64,000 nt of DNA from Isoetes taiwanensis (GCA_021234155.1 JAJEKV010000065.1:2311154-2375153); one strand, 5' to 3'; shown: positions 10,830-22,899, counted from the first letter of the stretch. Numbers and translations: made by a program. The notes: generated by a model not told the origin, from the sequence alone.

Positions 10830-12620
10830 GCAGTCCTCCATTTTGTCTCCGCATTAAGGCAAGAGGATAAGCTCCCACATCGGTAGAGTATGCACAAGAA
10901 ATACCTATGTACATCGGGTCAGGTATACCGTTGCTGCCCAGAATTTCCCTCGATTTCCCCAGGCGGATTTCATCCCCGCCACAAAGTGTGCATGTATGTT
11001 TAAAGTTTTGCCCGTAACCGATGTATAGTTGGTATAGGCCTGGTAATGCCGTAAATGCGCAATTGGTCGGGGCTCAAACCCCGGCCATGTTTAGCTTTGG
11101 GAGTTGGCGGTCAGTTAGTACGATGATGATCCCACGCAGTAACTTGTGCCACGGTCCTCCTCTGACTTTGTTCCGGCCATAAGGCGCCAGGATAAGCTCC
11201 ATTTACGAATACCAGAGGCGTACCGCCAGAAAATTGGCTTCCAGCGCAGTACTGGGCCGTATACTGCTGCTGCTCGCAAATTTTTCCATTTCAGCTACCG
11301 TCTCCCGGCCACAAAGTGTGCATGTGGCGAAGGCGGGCCGGTTCAAATTGATGTGTGGTGAGCGGTAGAAATCGGCAATTTCCGCTGTGGTACCATCAGC
11401 CCAACCCCGCCGTATGGCGTTTAGCTGGGAGTTGGTTACTGGCTATACGATGATGATCTCTGACGGGCGGTGAATCCCAGTTTAATATCGCGGTCTCCTC
11501 ACTTCGTCTACCAGCAGCAGATTAAGCCCACGCCAATTGTGCGGAGTATGCACCCTGAAATTGGCTTCATGCACACCGGCCGCATCAGTTTGCTGCCTTA
11601 AAATTCCTCGGATTTCTGGTATGATTCGCATCCCGCCACAAAGTGTGCAGTATGTATGGCTTAAAGTTTGCCCGAACTGACGTGTGGGCAGTTGGTATAG
11701 GCCTAGTAATGCCAAATAAAATGTGTACTCTTTGTCGTGTCCAACTCCGCCGGCATGTTTAGCTTTGGGAGCTGGTTTACCGTTATACGGACAGGATGAT
11801 CCTCGACGCGGGTGAACAGCCTGAGGTCGCGCATGTCCTCCACTTTGTTCCGCTGGCAGCGCGTACAGGATGGGCCTGCACAATAATTGTGTGGAGATGC
11901 CCAAGAAAATTGGTCAGAGCGCACCTGCGCCTGGGCTGGTGATACCTGGCAGCGCTCAAAAATTTCTCCATTTCCCAGGGCTTTTATAATTTATCCCCGC
12001 CAAGCCACAAAGTGCATGTATGGCCAAAAGCTGGCCCAACTGATGTGTGGTAGTTTGCATAGGCCTTAGTAATGCCAAAAGAATGTGCACTTGGTCGTGG
12101 GTCCAACCTCGCCGCGTATGTTTAGCTGGAATTACTACTCTGGGGTTATAATGATTATCCCCATGGCGTAACTTGTGCCCAGCATGTGGTCCTCCACTTT
12201 GTCCGCTGGTAAGGCGCAGATAAGCTCCTACTAGCATCAGGTGAGTGGTTCACCAAGAAAAATTCACTCTGGGCGTAACACCGAGCCAAAGAGTACTGCT
12301 ACGCCTAAAATTTCCCCGGTTTCCCTCGAGGCGGAGTTCTATCCGCCATGAAAATGTGCATGTATAAGCAAGTTTTGCCCAACTGATGTAAAGAGTCATA
12401 GTCGGTACGCCAAATCCAGTCGTGCATACTTCATCGGGGCCCAACCTCGCCGCCATGTTTAGCTTTGGAGTTGGTTACCGGGGTTAATGATGATGATCCC
12501 CGACGCGGGTAACTAGAAATGGCATGTCTCCAATTTCTTTGTTCGCTTATGTCTCGCCATAACAGGATAAGCCCAATAATATCTGTGAGAAAACAAGAAA
12601 AATTTGGCTCCTGCACACCG
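10830..12620 (+). repeat. Satellite-like tandem array, about 340-bp monomer, about 5 copies
   Basis: The anchor TTTAGCT (within CATGTTTAGCTTTGGGAGTTGG) recurs at 11090, 11420, 11758, 12121 and 12458, at spacings of 330, 338, 363 and 337. Each monomer carries, in order: GATGATCCCC(G)ACGCGGGTAAC; CCTCCACTTTGTTCCGCTGG; AAGAAAATTGGCT; AAATTTCCCCGATTTCCC; CCGCCACAAAGTGTGCATGTATG; and TTGCCCAACTGATGTGTGG, then TTGGTATAGGCCTAGTAATGCC. The copies differ by many small indels, so the array is old. Open frames here are shadows of the repeat. Confidence 0.88.
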
Positions 12621-12649
12621 GGTCAAAAGCACTTATGGTAATAAATTTT

Positions 12650-13430
12650 AATTGAGATAAAATAATTATAACATTCTGAGAATCAAGAAAGTTCTAGAAG
12701 GTTCCTGGAGGCTCCAGAAACGGGGAATCTTTCTGGGAATGTTCTGAAGTTCCTGAATGATCTGGAACACTGTTTTGGAATATAAGAGAATCTAGGGGGA
12801 ATCTAAGAGGAATCCCAAGAACCTAAATTGTTCCCATAAGTTCAGAAACGTAGGAAATCTGAAGAGAAAAGGAAGAGGGAAATACTTCCTAAAACGCCTC
12901 AAGATGTTTGAAAGCCAGATCAAACCCCAAAGTAAAGTTCAGAACGTTCTGAAATTGAACAAGGAACCAGAATTGAAAAGGAACATAAGGAACTGAATAA
13001 ATTGTAGTAAATCTAGGCAAGATTTGAAGTGTATGAATCCTTTAAAATTTGAAGGAATCTAAGAAGAATCCTTCTGGAAGATTCTATGGGGAATTTAAGA
13101 AAAATCTTGATGAAATCTTGTTTTTTACATGTTATTTCAACAATAGAATGTCTAAAAAATGTTTCATAATAAAAGGCATTGAGTAAATTGAAAAAAAAAT
13201 GTCCGGTGAGTGTTTCGTAAGGCAAGCTACCAAATGGAAAGTAGAAATATACGACCAAAATAGATTATTCTTGAAGGCCCTAAATGCTCATGGGTAAGCA
13301 CCCTCAATCCAAAATTGGAAAATTCTGGAGAGAATCTAGGGAATCTTCAAGGAATGCTAAAGATAAGACATAGAATATGAAGAATATAGATGAATCACAA
13401 GAGAATCCCTAAGAGAATCTGTTTACCTGT
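12650..13430. repeat. Repeat block B, copy 3
   Basis: It opens with GAATCAAGAAAGTTCTAGAAGGTTC and continues with AAGAGAATCTAGGGGGAATCTAAGAGG and ATTCTGGAGAGAATCTAGGGAATC. It begins about 30 bp after the satellite array, so the array sits where a block A/B boundary would be expected. A less repetitive segment at 13,110-13,280 may be an insertion. Confidence 0.55.
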
Positions 13431-14470
13431 ATAACGACAGTACTTTGCATCATGAAATATAAATTGAACATTTTAATCCAGAGACTTTATCAATTTTCTT
13501 GTATATATGCATATTAATTTCAAATTCTGTGATATTGTCTTTAATTTATGAGTGTTCTTAATTGATGTTTATGATAATCAAAATACTGATAATGAGAAAC
13601 TATGTTGCTGCAAAAGTTTTAACCTAGGCTATTCTTGTTGCACCTGTTTCAATTTGTGTGGATTATATTTGATCATATCTTTCCCAGAGGGTAGCCACTT
13701 TTATAGGCAAGATGACTTGTTTGCATTGCAGCACGCACAAATGCTGAATTTCTATTAAAATATTTTGGGACCTATAAGTTTTACATTATTCTAATGTTCA
13801 AATATTTACCTGTTAACTTTTTCTTCCAGTTCCTCCCATGTATTGACTGCCTTTAAATTTCTTCTCAAATGGAAGATCTGCCCCAAAGCATCATATATTT
13901 ATAACACATGATAACACATGTGATAATATGGGACAATATGCAAATAATGATTTTAATAACGCTAATGAACAAGACATTTTTGTCTCCAAGGTTACATTGA
14001 GACAAGAAGCCGTGATGACCAGAAACATGCTAATGAATAGCCAAAGGACAAGAGGGATTCAAGAACACGTAACAAACCATAGAGTGTTTTCCATAAAAGG
14101 GAATTCCTTCACATATATGATACCGCGAAAAATTTATAGATATTGTCCTCGACTTCAGGACTTGTCAGTCTATACTAGTAACAAAGAAACTTTTGTCAAG
14201 TAATTTAGCAAGTGTTTGACAAGACTTCCATGTTGATTGACCAGATGATATGACATTTAAATATTTATCTCTGGTACGATAAGTACGCAGAAATGAAAAA
14301 AAACACTCCTTGGCATTTCATGCCAGCTATAATATCTGAACTCTGGAGGCATATAAATTCTGCCTGTAGTTGAGGTTCCATTTTGCTCTGATCTCATGTC
14401 CGATTGTAGCAATTTCTTGCTTATCATATCAACGGGCTCCATCTTCGAATGGGAGGACACGATTTCCACT
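13431..14470. other. AT-rich spacer with one unassigned open frame (13928-14203)
   Basis: A plus-strand frame of 91 codons starting ATG at 13928 (MGQYANNDFNNANEQDIFV) ends at TAA 14201-14203. It is Asn/Thr-rich, without recognised domains, and lies in AT-rich DNA. A minus-strand frame at 14257-14469 is also open. Either could be chance. A small duplication (ATAACACATG) sits at about 13,902-13,921. Confidence 0.25.
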
Positions 14471-14479
14471 ATGCTGAGC

Positions 14480-14960
14480 TTAGGGTTTTGCTAAATTTTT
14501 GATCATCATCTCCCAATCCTGTCAGATTTTCATGTGTTTGGGCTTGTTGGAAAGCTGGTCTGATCTTTCCAAAGGTGGCAGGTTTCTGTGTTCAAATTCA
14601 ATTTTCCCAGCCAAAAGCTAGGGGTTTCTTTGTGGGTAAACCAGAGACACTTCCATCGACTGTGATCTCCCATCCAATGTATTTCATGTTTTGGGCTTAT
14701 TGGAAGCTTTTGACCAGAGTTTTCAACTGAGTACATAATCTTTATGCTTGGTTTTGTTTCTCAAAGGTTCTAAATCTGCACTTTTCCAAGCAATGTGTTG
14801 GTTTCTGCATAAACTGATACTTGAATGGACTCGGTGATTTCTGCGATCCCAAAGGTCGAGATTGGGCAGTTAGTTTTCGTTGTGCCGTTCGTAGAGCTTT
14901 CCACGTGGCTTTGTTGTCTATGTTTGTCTTGCTCTGCTGCTCACCGCGACTTTTCCTGGC
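14480..14960 (+). repeat. Duplicated leader-like motif, likely upstream part of the 15-20 kb retroelement
   Basis: Two imperfect copies about 154 bp apart share GATC.(A/T)CTCCCA..C, TTTCATGT.TTTGGGCTT(G/A)TTGGAA and AAGCT (GGGCTTGTTGGAAAGCT near 14539; GGGCTTATTGGAAGCTT near 14693). A further segment (GACTCGGTGATTTCTGCGATCCCAAAGGTCGAG, then GGGCAGTTAGTTTTCGTTGTGC) follows at about 14,828-14,883. Phrases of this kind are familiar from LTR/leader regions of plant Ty3/gypsy elements. Assignment to the element downstream is an inference. Confidence 0.35.
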
Positions 14961-16309
14961 CAGTTAGGCTGTGGTAAAATTTTAATAATAATTAGATATC
15001 TGTGAGTCTATTTAGCCACTTTCTTTTTGGACCTTTCAGCCCCTTTGCTCCCAAACTAATTTCACAAATGAGCATTAGCAACATTGCTGAAGCTAGGCCC
15101 ACCATCTTTACCCTGACATTGCCATAGCCCAACCAATCCCCATTTCTCTTTTGGCCGGCTTAGCCAAAGCCATACTCTCACACACTGCCTAGCCTCTCGG
15201 CCAGACTCGATAAGCTCTCGCCATAGCCTACCTAAACCTCAGCTGACCTGCCATGGCCTAAGCCATGTTCTCTCAAGCTATGGCTATCAGACACATCCCC
15301 TGTGGGACCTGCACTTGGCTGGTGAGCCACCCCTGTAGACACAAAGAACCTCCATCCGGAAGGCCCAAATACTACCAACCTAATCGGCTGGACCCCACGC
15401 AGCCGCAGTCCTCTCGGGAAGACTAGGCGAAGCCAAAGCCACCAAGGAAGAGGCCTCGCAAGTAGGGAGAGCCTTCCATGAAGAGGGAGGCTTCCAAGCC
15501 AAGGCCTACCGGTCTGACAGCGCTGGCCAGTTACGGCAATCCGCCAACAACCTTGGACCCCATCCAGCTTTAGGGCGGAGGCCAACAGCACGCCTTGCGT
15601 GCCTCCCACGGAGCCGGGAGAACATGGCAACATCTCTACGTTGCAGCAGCGGTTAAAACGGCCTAATCACGTATCTGAGACTGCACGAATGTGCGGCATG
15701 ATGGCATCCGGGCTAAGGCAGAATTTCGGTGCGACAATACCGTAGAGCTGCAGGAGGGGCGAGGACACCGTGGCTGGCACGGAAGCCGGACCAGACAGAA
15801 ACCGGTAGGAGCGGTGACACTGAACTTGGATGATCCGGGTGCCTAGGTTGAGGAGGCTAAGGCCACTATGATGAGAGCACAAAGCCGCCTCCCTGCCAGA
15901 GGCTTGAGGAGCCCGCCATCGTGAGGACAGTGAGTCTGCCGCTGGAAGCTAGCCAGTAACCGAGCCCCTCTTTCTAGGGTGATTTAGCAATGAGATCTGG
16001 AGCTTGGCCAGGAGCCGGCACCAGGCCCGAAGGCAAGGGCTCTCCCTCATTGCGCAATATGAGCACCTCACGACACGAGATGCAGGGCGATGAGACAACG
16101 CCTTCGGCAAGAGCCGAGTTCCGTGACTCCTGAGAAGCCAGAAACCATTATAACAAAGAACACACTCAACTCCCATGAACCCACCAACTCCACAGTATGG
16201 CCAACTCGAACACCCCGGACACATCAGATCACGCTGGAGCCGCCACTAATTTCTAAGGCCGCCACAACTTTCAGGCTCACCCACCTTCAACCAATCATTC
16301 CCTGGGTAT

Positions 16310-16760
16310 GCCCTAACTCAGAACAGACGCAGAGCCGAATGGGTGAAAGCAGGTCTCTATAGAGAGGAGTTCAGAGAACATCTCACTTCCATCTGCAGAC
16401 ACGATCTTTGGACTGGATGATACCCCCGCATTCGCGGACCGTATTGTAAAGGCCGTAGTCGCCGAATTCAGACCGCCTCGTGGCCAGCCCTTACGCTTGA
16501 GGAGCGTTGGGAGCAAAATACCCCAAAGGTCAGTGGCCGGAAAGAAGGGGACGCCAGATGCTGACTCCGGACTTGACCTCAAAGACAACGGGTGAGACCA
16601 TGACCGGCCAAAGTCAGACCCGCCAGACATGGAGGGGCACGGCCACCTGGAAGGGAATTCAGTGTACCAAACAGGGATGCAGCACTCCGGCCCTCAGTCC
16701 CCCGAGGGGCCCGGAAACGGCACAGTATCTACATCTTCCGCCTCTGACCCACTCACTCTA
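16310..16760 (+). pseudogene. gag-like fragment of the 15-20 kb element
   Basis: One plus frame from about 16,414 reads LDDTPAFADRIVKAVVAEF, then RPPRGQPL and SVAGKKGTPDADSG, and continues hydrophilic to about 16,760 with a stop on the way. A short hydrophobic/basic helix before a Pro/Arg-rich stretch is the style of plant Ty3/gypsy Gag. No CCHC zinc knuckle is visible, so the call rests on composition and on position upstream of pol. Confidence 0.3.
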
Positions 16761-17949
16761 TCGACTTGAAGTGGCTATGTCACCAAATAGGGATCGTGCC
16801 TCGCCAAGGGTATCTCAGAAATTACGTGGCTTCCCACGGCAGAAAGGGGATAGCCTCTGACCACGGCTTAGACATGGACCCTATCTTTCCTCTGGCGAAA
16901 ACGATGGGAAGAGCGCCGGTCACAGTTGCCGATTTTAATGATACCAACAGCCACTCTTCAATGGAGTGCAAACCGTGAAACTGAGGACACCGAGGAATTG
17001 CACAGCACAATGACACCATTCAACTTTGCCTCCCCGCAGGTACAGCATGCGACATCAGGGTACGAAAGTGCGGCAATGATGACAGCCCTCTTTGGCCATA
17101 CTCGCCGAGAGCATAACTTTACCATTAACGACTTTGGATGTGGACAGCAGAGCCTAAGGTCGACTGATTGATGAGACAGCACAACGCATGACCAAGGGTA
17201 CCGTTGCTTGAAGATTTCAATGCGCCATCGTGGGGCAGTATAGACCTGCACTATGACCCCATCAGAATGTGTTGCAAATGGACCTCAGATGAAGCTGGGC
17301 TGGCGGGAAGCCGAAGTGGATGTACCGTGACACAGAGTGGCCTGCGAACGCCAAGGTCGGGCGATCTTTTGACCTCGGCTCACGTAATGGGTTGAAGACA
17401 AGGGTTTCGGCCCTCCACCGCTCACCAGACAGAGAACCAAAGGGGCGCATCAGCAGGGTGGATTACGGTTAGAAGACGAGTAAATGCCATCTTGATCACT
17501 GCGGTACCGGACAGGTGGCCGTGACGAGGGCGACTCAACATCAGCCCCTCGCCTTGGTGACAGATTGCGGTGTCCCGAAAGCAACCCGATGGTTCCACCA
17601 TGTACCAGGCCAAGGCTCGACTAGTGATCATGCGGCGGTTCCATGCGAGATGCTTGAGCATGAGCCGAGTGCCAGCCCCACGACACTTCGTCAGCCAGAC
17701 TACCAAATTAACCAGCCTTCGAGGGTAGGGGTCGATGCTGGGAGGCCGCTTCGACGATCCACAGGGCTGCAACCACCTTCCCCGCTAATCACCGCCCGAC
17801 ACGAAGGCTCCGAGTCAACGCAGATGGTTCCGCGTCGGTCTCACCATTCTACCGCAGTCGTCCGTTAATACCGCCTTTCCCAAGACCAAGAAAGCCAAAA
17901 GTACCGGCGGCTAACGTAAATACAGAGCGTTTGGCTCCGGCCAGACCGC

Positions 17950-18135
17950 CACCTAGGGCCTTCCTGAGAAAATTGAGTGTTTCAAGACGTACTTCACAGA
18001 ATGCCAATTTAACAATGGGGAGATACTGGCAAAGCGAACAGATGACCCATTGGGGAAGGCCAAAATAGCATTCTCCCAGAGGAAATTTAGTATCAAATAC
18101 ATCAAGGGGATGTCATGATGAATTTGTAACGCCAA
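17950..18135 (+). pseudogene. RNase H C-terminal-like fragment (Ty3/gypsy pol)
   Basis: One plus frame reads CFKTYFTECQFNNGEILAKR and later KAKIAFSQRKFSIKYIKGMS. It matches the pattern at the end of gypsy RNase H (FxVxTDxxxL ... W...L..Y.FxIxYxxGxxN..ADALSR). The DALSR box itself is lost after two stops near 18,117-18,129. It lies about 150 bp before the integrase zinc-binding trace, the expected order. Confidence 0.4.
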
Positions 18136-18274
18136 GAACGAAGCAACAGATGGACAGGTGCAAAGTGAGCGCTGGCGGGGTCAGCCTCTAATGAAAGCGC
18201 CTTGACTTTCAACAGGCATTGTAAGAAGGGTTTTATCGACTACTCTCAAGAGAGTTGTGCCCATAGCAGCAGGG

Positions 18275-18530
18275 ACCCCACACCAAATGCACCCATCGCA
18301 TCATTATGGTCATTTCGGTTTTGCCAAGTTGTTTACGATTCTGGCGCCCATCAACACTTTGGGCAGAGGATGGAGAAGTATGCTCACGCACAGCAAAGCC
18401 CGGCAGATTCTACCATTGACCATATCACCGCTTCCATGGAGGATAGCCTAATCAACTTTAACCGACTTACAGATCGCAGTGTTAATGATAGCTCTGATGC
18501 CGTTGTGAATGATTGCGACAACCGGGACCC
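18275..18530 (+). pseudogene. Integrase HHCC and early-core fragment (Ty3/gypsy pol)
   Basis: The frame near 18,280-18,410 reads HPSHHYGHFGFAKLFTIL and then GRGWRSMLTHSKARQI. It matches the gypsy integrase start (HxxxxGHxGxxKTxxxx...WPGM..DV..Y...C..C), with both cysteines gone. A frame shift later, MEDSLINFNRLTDRSVNDS then DAVVNDCDN matches the first catalytic segment (pWexxsmDFItgLPxSxGxDAIlVVVDR). The catalytic Asp is replaced. The fragment is inactive. Confidence 0.5.
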
Positions 18531-19884
18531 CCACTCTGGCACGCTATTTAATTATAACGGTGCCGGTTCTGCCGCCACCGGTTGTTCGCCATGGTAGTGA
18601 TTTAAAGCGCCCGGGATTTCATCCCCATCGCTTCTGGTTTATTACTGACCGGCCAGAAGAATGAAGTTAGCCTATAATGGGGCTTTTACGATGCAACTCA
18701 TAACCGCAACTCACATATGCCATGATGTTGACCCGTCAGACATACCCGCGAGATATGCAATGCCACCCCGATGCTTACATACTTCTCTCGCCACCACCTG
18801 GGCACGATAACGGCCAAGATCGAGGGTGCCGGTTCCATCATCCCGCATCTACGCTTTCCCTCAGTCTCCACTTCACCAGTGTGAGTGAGGCCCGCCTTTA
18901 CAGCATGGCATGAGTTTTCTTACTACTAACAATCGATGCATCCATCGTTACGGCTTCACCGTAGGCCGAAAGCCCCAGATGCAATGCAAACAACACAGCA
19001 AGTGAGTTTCAGAGTGCGGGTAGTCACTGTGCACACTTTGTTCGTGGCCTCGAAGGTTGAACGGGCCTCCTATGGGGCGCGGTGGGGCCAAGATATCCTC
19101 ACCACTTGGAAATCCATCTAGAGCAGTACGAAGGGCCTTTCTGGGTCTGCACTGGAGGAAAATCCACCTGGTTATCGATCTTTGCCCCAATCAGGAGATT
19201 GTGCTTCCTTCCAGCCACAGGGCTTCTACTGGACCGCCACATTATTTACTTCTAAGGTGGTGGTTGTGGATTAGTCTGCCAGTTCTTAACCTTGCTTTTA
19301 AGTAAAGCATGAGGGCCCACAGCGACTAAAGCCTGGCTGAAAGACAAGCAAGCCTCCAAGTGGTTTCAGCGAGTGGAATTGCAGTACTGTGGACCAAAGG
19401 CATACATCGGCGAACTTTGAAGCGCAAAGGATTGATGTTATTTCTGCGGCCAAGCTTTTGGGGATGCAGGCCCCGCCACATGCGTCGGTGGCAAATATCT
19501 ACAACAGGTTAATCCTGATGCTCACGAAGCTGCCCAAGACGCACTACCCGCCGCCAGCGACCATCACTCCAAGAAAGCGAAGATTGCTTCCATTCGACAA
19601 AATACCCACCTCCCGATGAGTTGGGTGGACTGGAGCCGCGTGGAGGACGAGTCTCTGCCGCTACGCCAACAGTAGCCATTAGAGAGAAAGTCACTTCCAG
19701 CTCGTCTTCAAGACGGTATCCGTGCTCTATGCATATTGTGCCCGGTCGGTGCCCCGCATGAGCTGGTCGAGCACTTCAGAGGTTTGTTGGGATCAGATCG
19801 GGAGGTAATGGATACATGACTGTTATGCCCCTCATCCGACATTAACCTCAACAGACAGATGGGAGCATAACTCCGTGAGGCCCA

Positions 19885-19945
19885 AGATTCCATTGCTACT
19901 AAGGGTTTTCCTCCAACTTCTGGAAGCGGGGTTTTTTAACCGTAG
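19885..19945 (+). promoter_or_regulatory. Conserved pol C-terminus and polypurine-like end
   Basis: Reads KGFPPTSGSGVF then stop, over AAGCGGGGTTTTTTAA at 19,924-19,939. The same arrangement (KVFPQTLSSGGF then stop, over AAGTGGGGGTTTTTAA) appears at 48,630-48,670. The two loci thus carry related elements. This would mark the end of the internal region, but no LTR start is obvious after it. Confidence 0.4.
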
Positions 19946-21285
19946 TAATATCACATTTCTTTTGGTAATTTCAGTCCCAGATAGGCCGCAATAATTTCAG
20001 GGATCATAAAATTATTCCTTTATTTCATTTATTCTTTCAATTTGCGTACCAACATTCAATGATATACTTCGGGATGAGCTCTCATACAAAGGATTTTGAA
20101 ATACACCAAGATATGAACAAAATTAATATCCTTTAAAATGAAAATTATGATGGGAACTGAAGCACTTAGGCCAGAAAACAAAGGCTAATGAAAATTAGGT
20201 AATTTGATAGAAAAAAGTAATTGAATTATCTTTGTATTAGGGCAAATTAGAGCAGAAATCTATTGTCCATGGCTGAAATATATGTTGTTTGGATATTTAC
20301 GCCCTCCGCTTTGGCTGTACCAAGATTTTAGTATTTGAAAGGAAGGTGATACGAAAGGTTGTAGCCGTTGCTGTGTTGTAAAGGTCATATAATGTCTGAT
20401 TTCTTTTCTGCCATTTTCTCTTTGCTTTTGGTTTTCTGGAGAATGTTTGCTGCCATTGAGAGGATTGGTTTTGATTTGCAAGGTTTGAAATTCAGTTGAG
20501 AAGTTTGTTGCTGTCCCACGCATTTATTGTTGCTTTATTTCAGCACATTAGGCTAAATATCTTATTTAGGTAGTTTATTTTGGTCAAGGCATTTGTTAGT
20601 TGTGTTAGAGCTGTTTCTAAGATGTAGATGTTTTTGTTTCTTCTTTTTTCTTTAGTTTTAGCTAGGTGTGCTTATATTAATAAAAAATAGTACTGCTAGA
20701 ACTCAAAATTGGTATTGTGAGTAACATCATGTGCAATGAATAGCTTGATGGAGGCCTCAATAGTTCAATCGAATAAAATCAACGCTTGCATGTATTTATT
20801 TGGCATGGACAAAATCAAATCCATTACTAGAGAATTGACGGTATGATAAAATCAAATTCCATAATTTAAGAATTTTTCTTTCAAGGAATATCTAAAAATC
20901 ATTTCACTACTTATGTTTATTTAATTATTATTAATTAAATCTTTGGTAGATGCAAAATATCTTTTGGCTTTTGAATAATCCCTTCAAGAGCATTTTCCTA
21001 GCTGTTTCAACGCTTCATATTGATTATTATACAAGATTCTATATATGTATCCTCGAGAGTGGGTTTTGTACAGCGATTCTTCAATTTATCACTTGTCTAA
21101 TAATTAGATGGTTTTATTAAGGCATCATTCTTAATCGCCTGGTCTTGATTTGGCTTCGAGGGGTTGAATCGCTGACTTTCTAGATGTTATGTCCAGAAGG
21201 ATTATGTGGCCTAATCCGGCTATGAGACCATAGATGGGCAGGCTTGTTTACATTCAGCGCCGGTGATTTCTTTTCTTTGGGCTCC
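19946..21285. other. AT-rich spacer, nothing identified
   Basis: Mostly AT-rich with short T- and A-runs. One minus-strand open frame (20260-20523) lacks any family signal. This may be the eroded 3' LTR of the preceding element, but no second copy was found in the window. Confidence 0.35.
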
Positions 21286-21289
21286 TACC

Positions 21290-21610
21290 AGAAGGCTAAC
21301 AAATCCACGCCATAGCCAAGCAAAATGCCGTAAACAAATCCGTCGCCAGCAAACATTCCGCTTCGCTTTTCGTTTCTTTTTGGCAGTAAACCACCGTGTT
21401 AACAAACTACGTCAGGTTTTGGCAAATCGCTCTGAGATCCGGAGCCATATCTGGATATCCGTGTTAACAAATCCGGGTTTATATCCGGCAGCAATAACTT
21501 CTGGAGCTTTATATATGCGTTAACAACCGCCTTAGCGATTCTGGAGCCATATCCGGGAGTCCTGCTTGACGAGCTTGTTTAAACTTGATAATATCTGGAG
21601 CTCGCTTAAA
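21290..21610 (+). repeat. Degenerate minisatellite: TTAACAAATCCG / CTGGAGCCATATCCGG
   Basis: (G/T)TTAACAAA or GTAAACAAATCCG words occur near 21298, 21332, 21397, 21462 and 21513. Between them lie GGAGCCATATC(T/C)GG or TCTGGAGC words (about 21440, 21500, 21540, 21590). The spacing of about 50-65 bp fits an eroded tandem array. The open frame across 21263-21523 simply follows the repeat. Confidence 0.5.
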
Positions 21611-22855
21611 TCCCGCCTGTCGGTCGCCGCATTCACCGTTCGATTTCGAAAACAAAGAAAACAGCTTCTGCCTGCTCTGCCGCCCTTTTGCCGGAAAACA
21701 GAGCGACTTACATAACCGAGGTTGGTCTTTAGTTTATTTTTCTTTGCTCGGCGAATGCAAGGTGGATGTCAAGCTGGCGGCATGGCCTAAATGCCTCTAC
21801 CAAGGACGCGCATACCGATAACGTCCTCGAGTTATGGGCTATGAAAATGGTTTTGTGGTCAGAAATTCTACAGATCGCCGACGCCAATTTCCTTTCGCCA
21901 TGGCTTACCTTCGCCATTTTCCCGCCCATAACCTCTAAAAAGGACGTTATTCAGTCTTAGCGAAAGGTTATCGCTAAACATACAGCGGGTTACCGGCCCC
22001 AGAAAATGCGTAGAGTATGGACACGGTGGTTAAAAAAATAACTAAACTTTCAAAAGGTAAAGTTACGCTTCCTGTCACAGAAGCAACTTTCGATAAAGTA
22101 AAGTTTTGGACGACAGACTGCCCATGCAACATGGCTTGCCCCCTGCTTTTAAAGTTATTTCCGTAATGCAATAAGAGCAAGATTCCTAATATTAGTATTT
22201 GGTTCTTTGGGATCTACGCTCTTTTTCTTTTCGGTTCTCAGCTTTTCCACATCTTACCTGCATCTAAACTCGCTAATATCCGTGAGATTTCCGGTGTTCT
22301 TGATATCTAGTGATCTAATCATTTATGAATGTAAAATGATGAAGGTTATTCATTATAGAAGCTGGAGGTATCACTAAGAAAATTCAATGGTCCTGGATTC
22401 AAATATGCCTATTTTTTCATGGGAGTTTTCCTGTTCGATATGCTAAGTTCATATCATAGATGTTCCAATGATAGAGCGTGACCTATAAACCAATAGCAAA
22501 TTCTTAATGATAAGTTACCTCTGAATTCCTGATTACAAATGAATTCGTCCATCTTCAATTGTTTATGATGAACTAGAGTAATGATAATGTGCTATTCAAC
22601 CACTTTGCTGTACGTTTTGCCGGCTGTCAAGAATAATTTATTTTGTTCTTTTAAGACAAACATATTTCCTTTATTTTTCATCTCTTAATATGAACATGTA
22701 TTTTGATTTTAGGCACTAAATTTTAATTTCAATTTTGTTGTTGGTTTGTACTTGCAGGAAAATGGATAACGTTTTAGCTTGTAGGAAACTATTGGGTTTG
22801 TTTTAAAATTTCGTGGAATTGTAGGAGGAATTAGCAATTAACAAAGCTGCTCAAA
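21611..22855. other. Spacer, nothing identified
   Basis: 21.6-22.0 kb is moderately GC-rich with overlapping short open frames on both strands and no domain. 22.2-22.85 kb is AT-rich without visible structure. Confidence 0.35.
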
Positions 22856-22899
22856 ATCTATGGTTCTGGTAACGCCCGGATTGGGGTTGGTTCTACCTG

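Larger units (their letters stand above)
15060..19940 (+). mobile_element. Decayed Ty3/gypsy retrotransposon, internal region (gag to integrase)
   Basis: This is a GC-richer island in AT-rich surroundings with many broken frames on the plus strand. Order of traces: gag-like 16.3-16.76 kb, RNase H-like 17.95-18.13 kb, integrase zinc-binding and early core 18.27-18.53 kb, and a conserved C-terminal peptide/polypurine end at 19.89-19.94 kb. Gag-RNase H-integrase order fits Ty3/gypsy, not Ty1/copia, where integrase precedes RT. A reverse transcriptase core could not be read with confidence between 16.9 and 17.9 kb. No LTR pair was recognised, so the termini are uncertain. Compact strong minus-strand frames (e.g. 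15232-15633) are shadows of GC-rich DNA. Confidence 0.55.

Noticed and set aside
11146-12616. Series of short frames on both strands
   Set aside because: They follow the 340-bp tandem repeat and are not conserved in phase between monomers.
10830-12620. CRISPR-like array
   Set aside because: The repeated unit is about 340 bp without short identical repeats and unique spacers, and the context is eukaryotic. This is satellite-type DNA.
14936-15062. Possible start of a 5' LTR pair for the 15-20 kb element
   Set aside because: I could not find a matching copy downstream of 19.9 kb, so no LTR pair is claimed.
15232-15633. Minus-strand frame of 133 codons
   Set aside because: It is antisense to the GC-rich 5' interior of a plus-oriented retroelement, rich in Leu/Arg/Gly/Trp as expected of a shadow, and has no domain.
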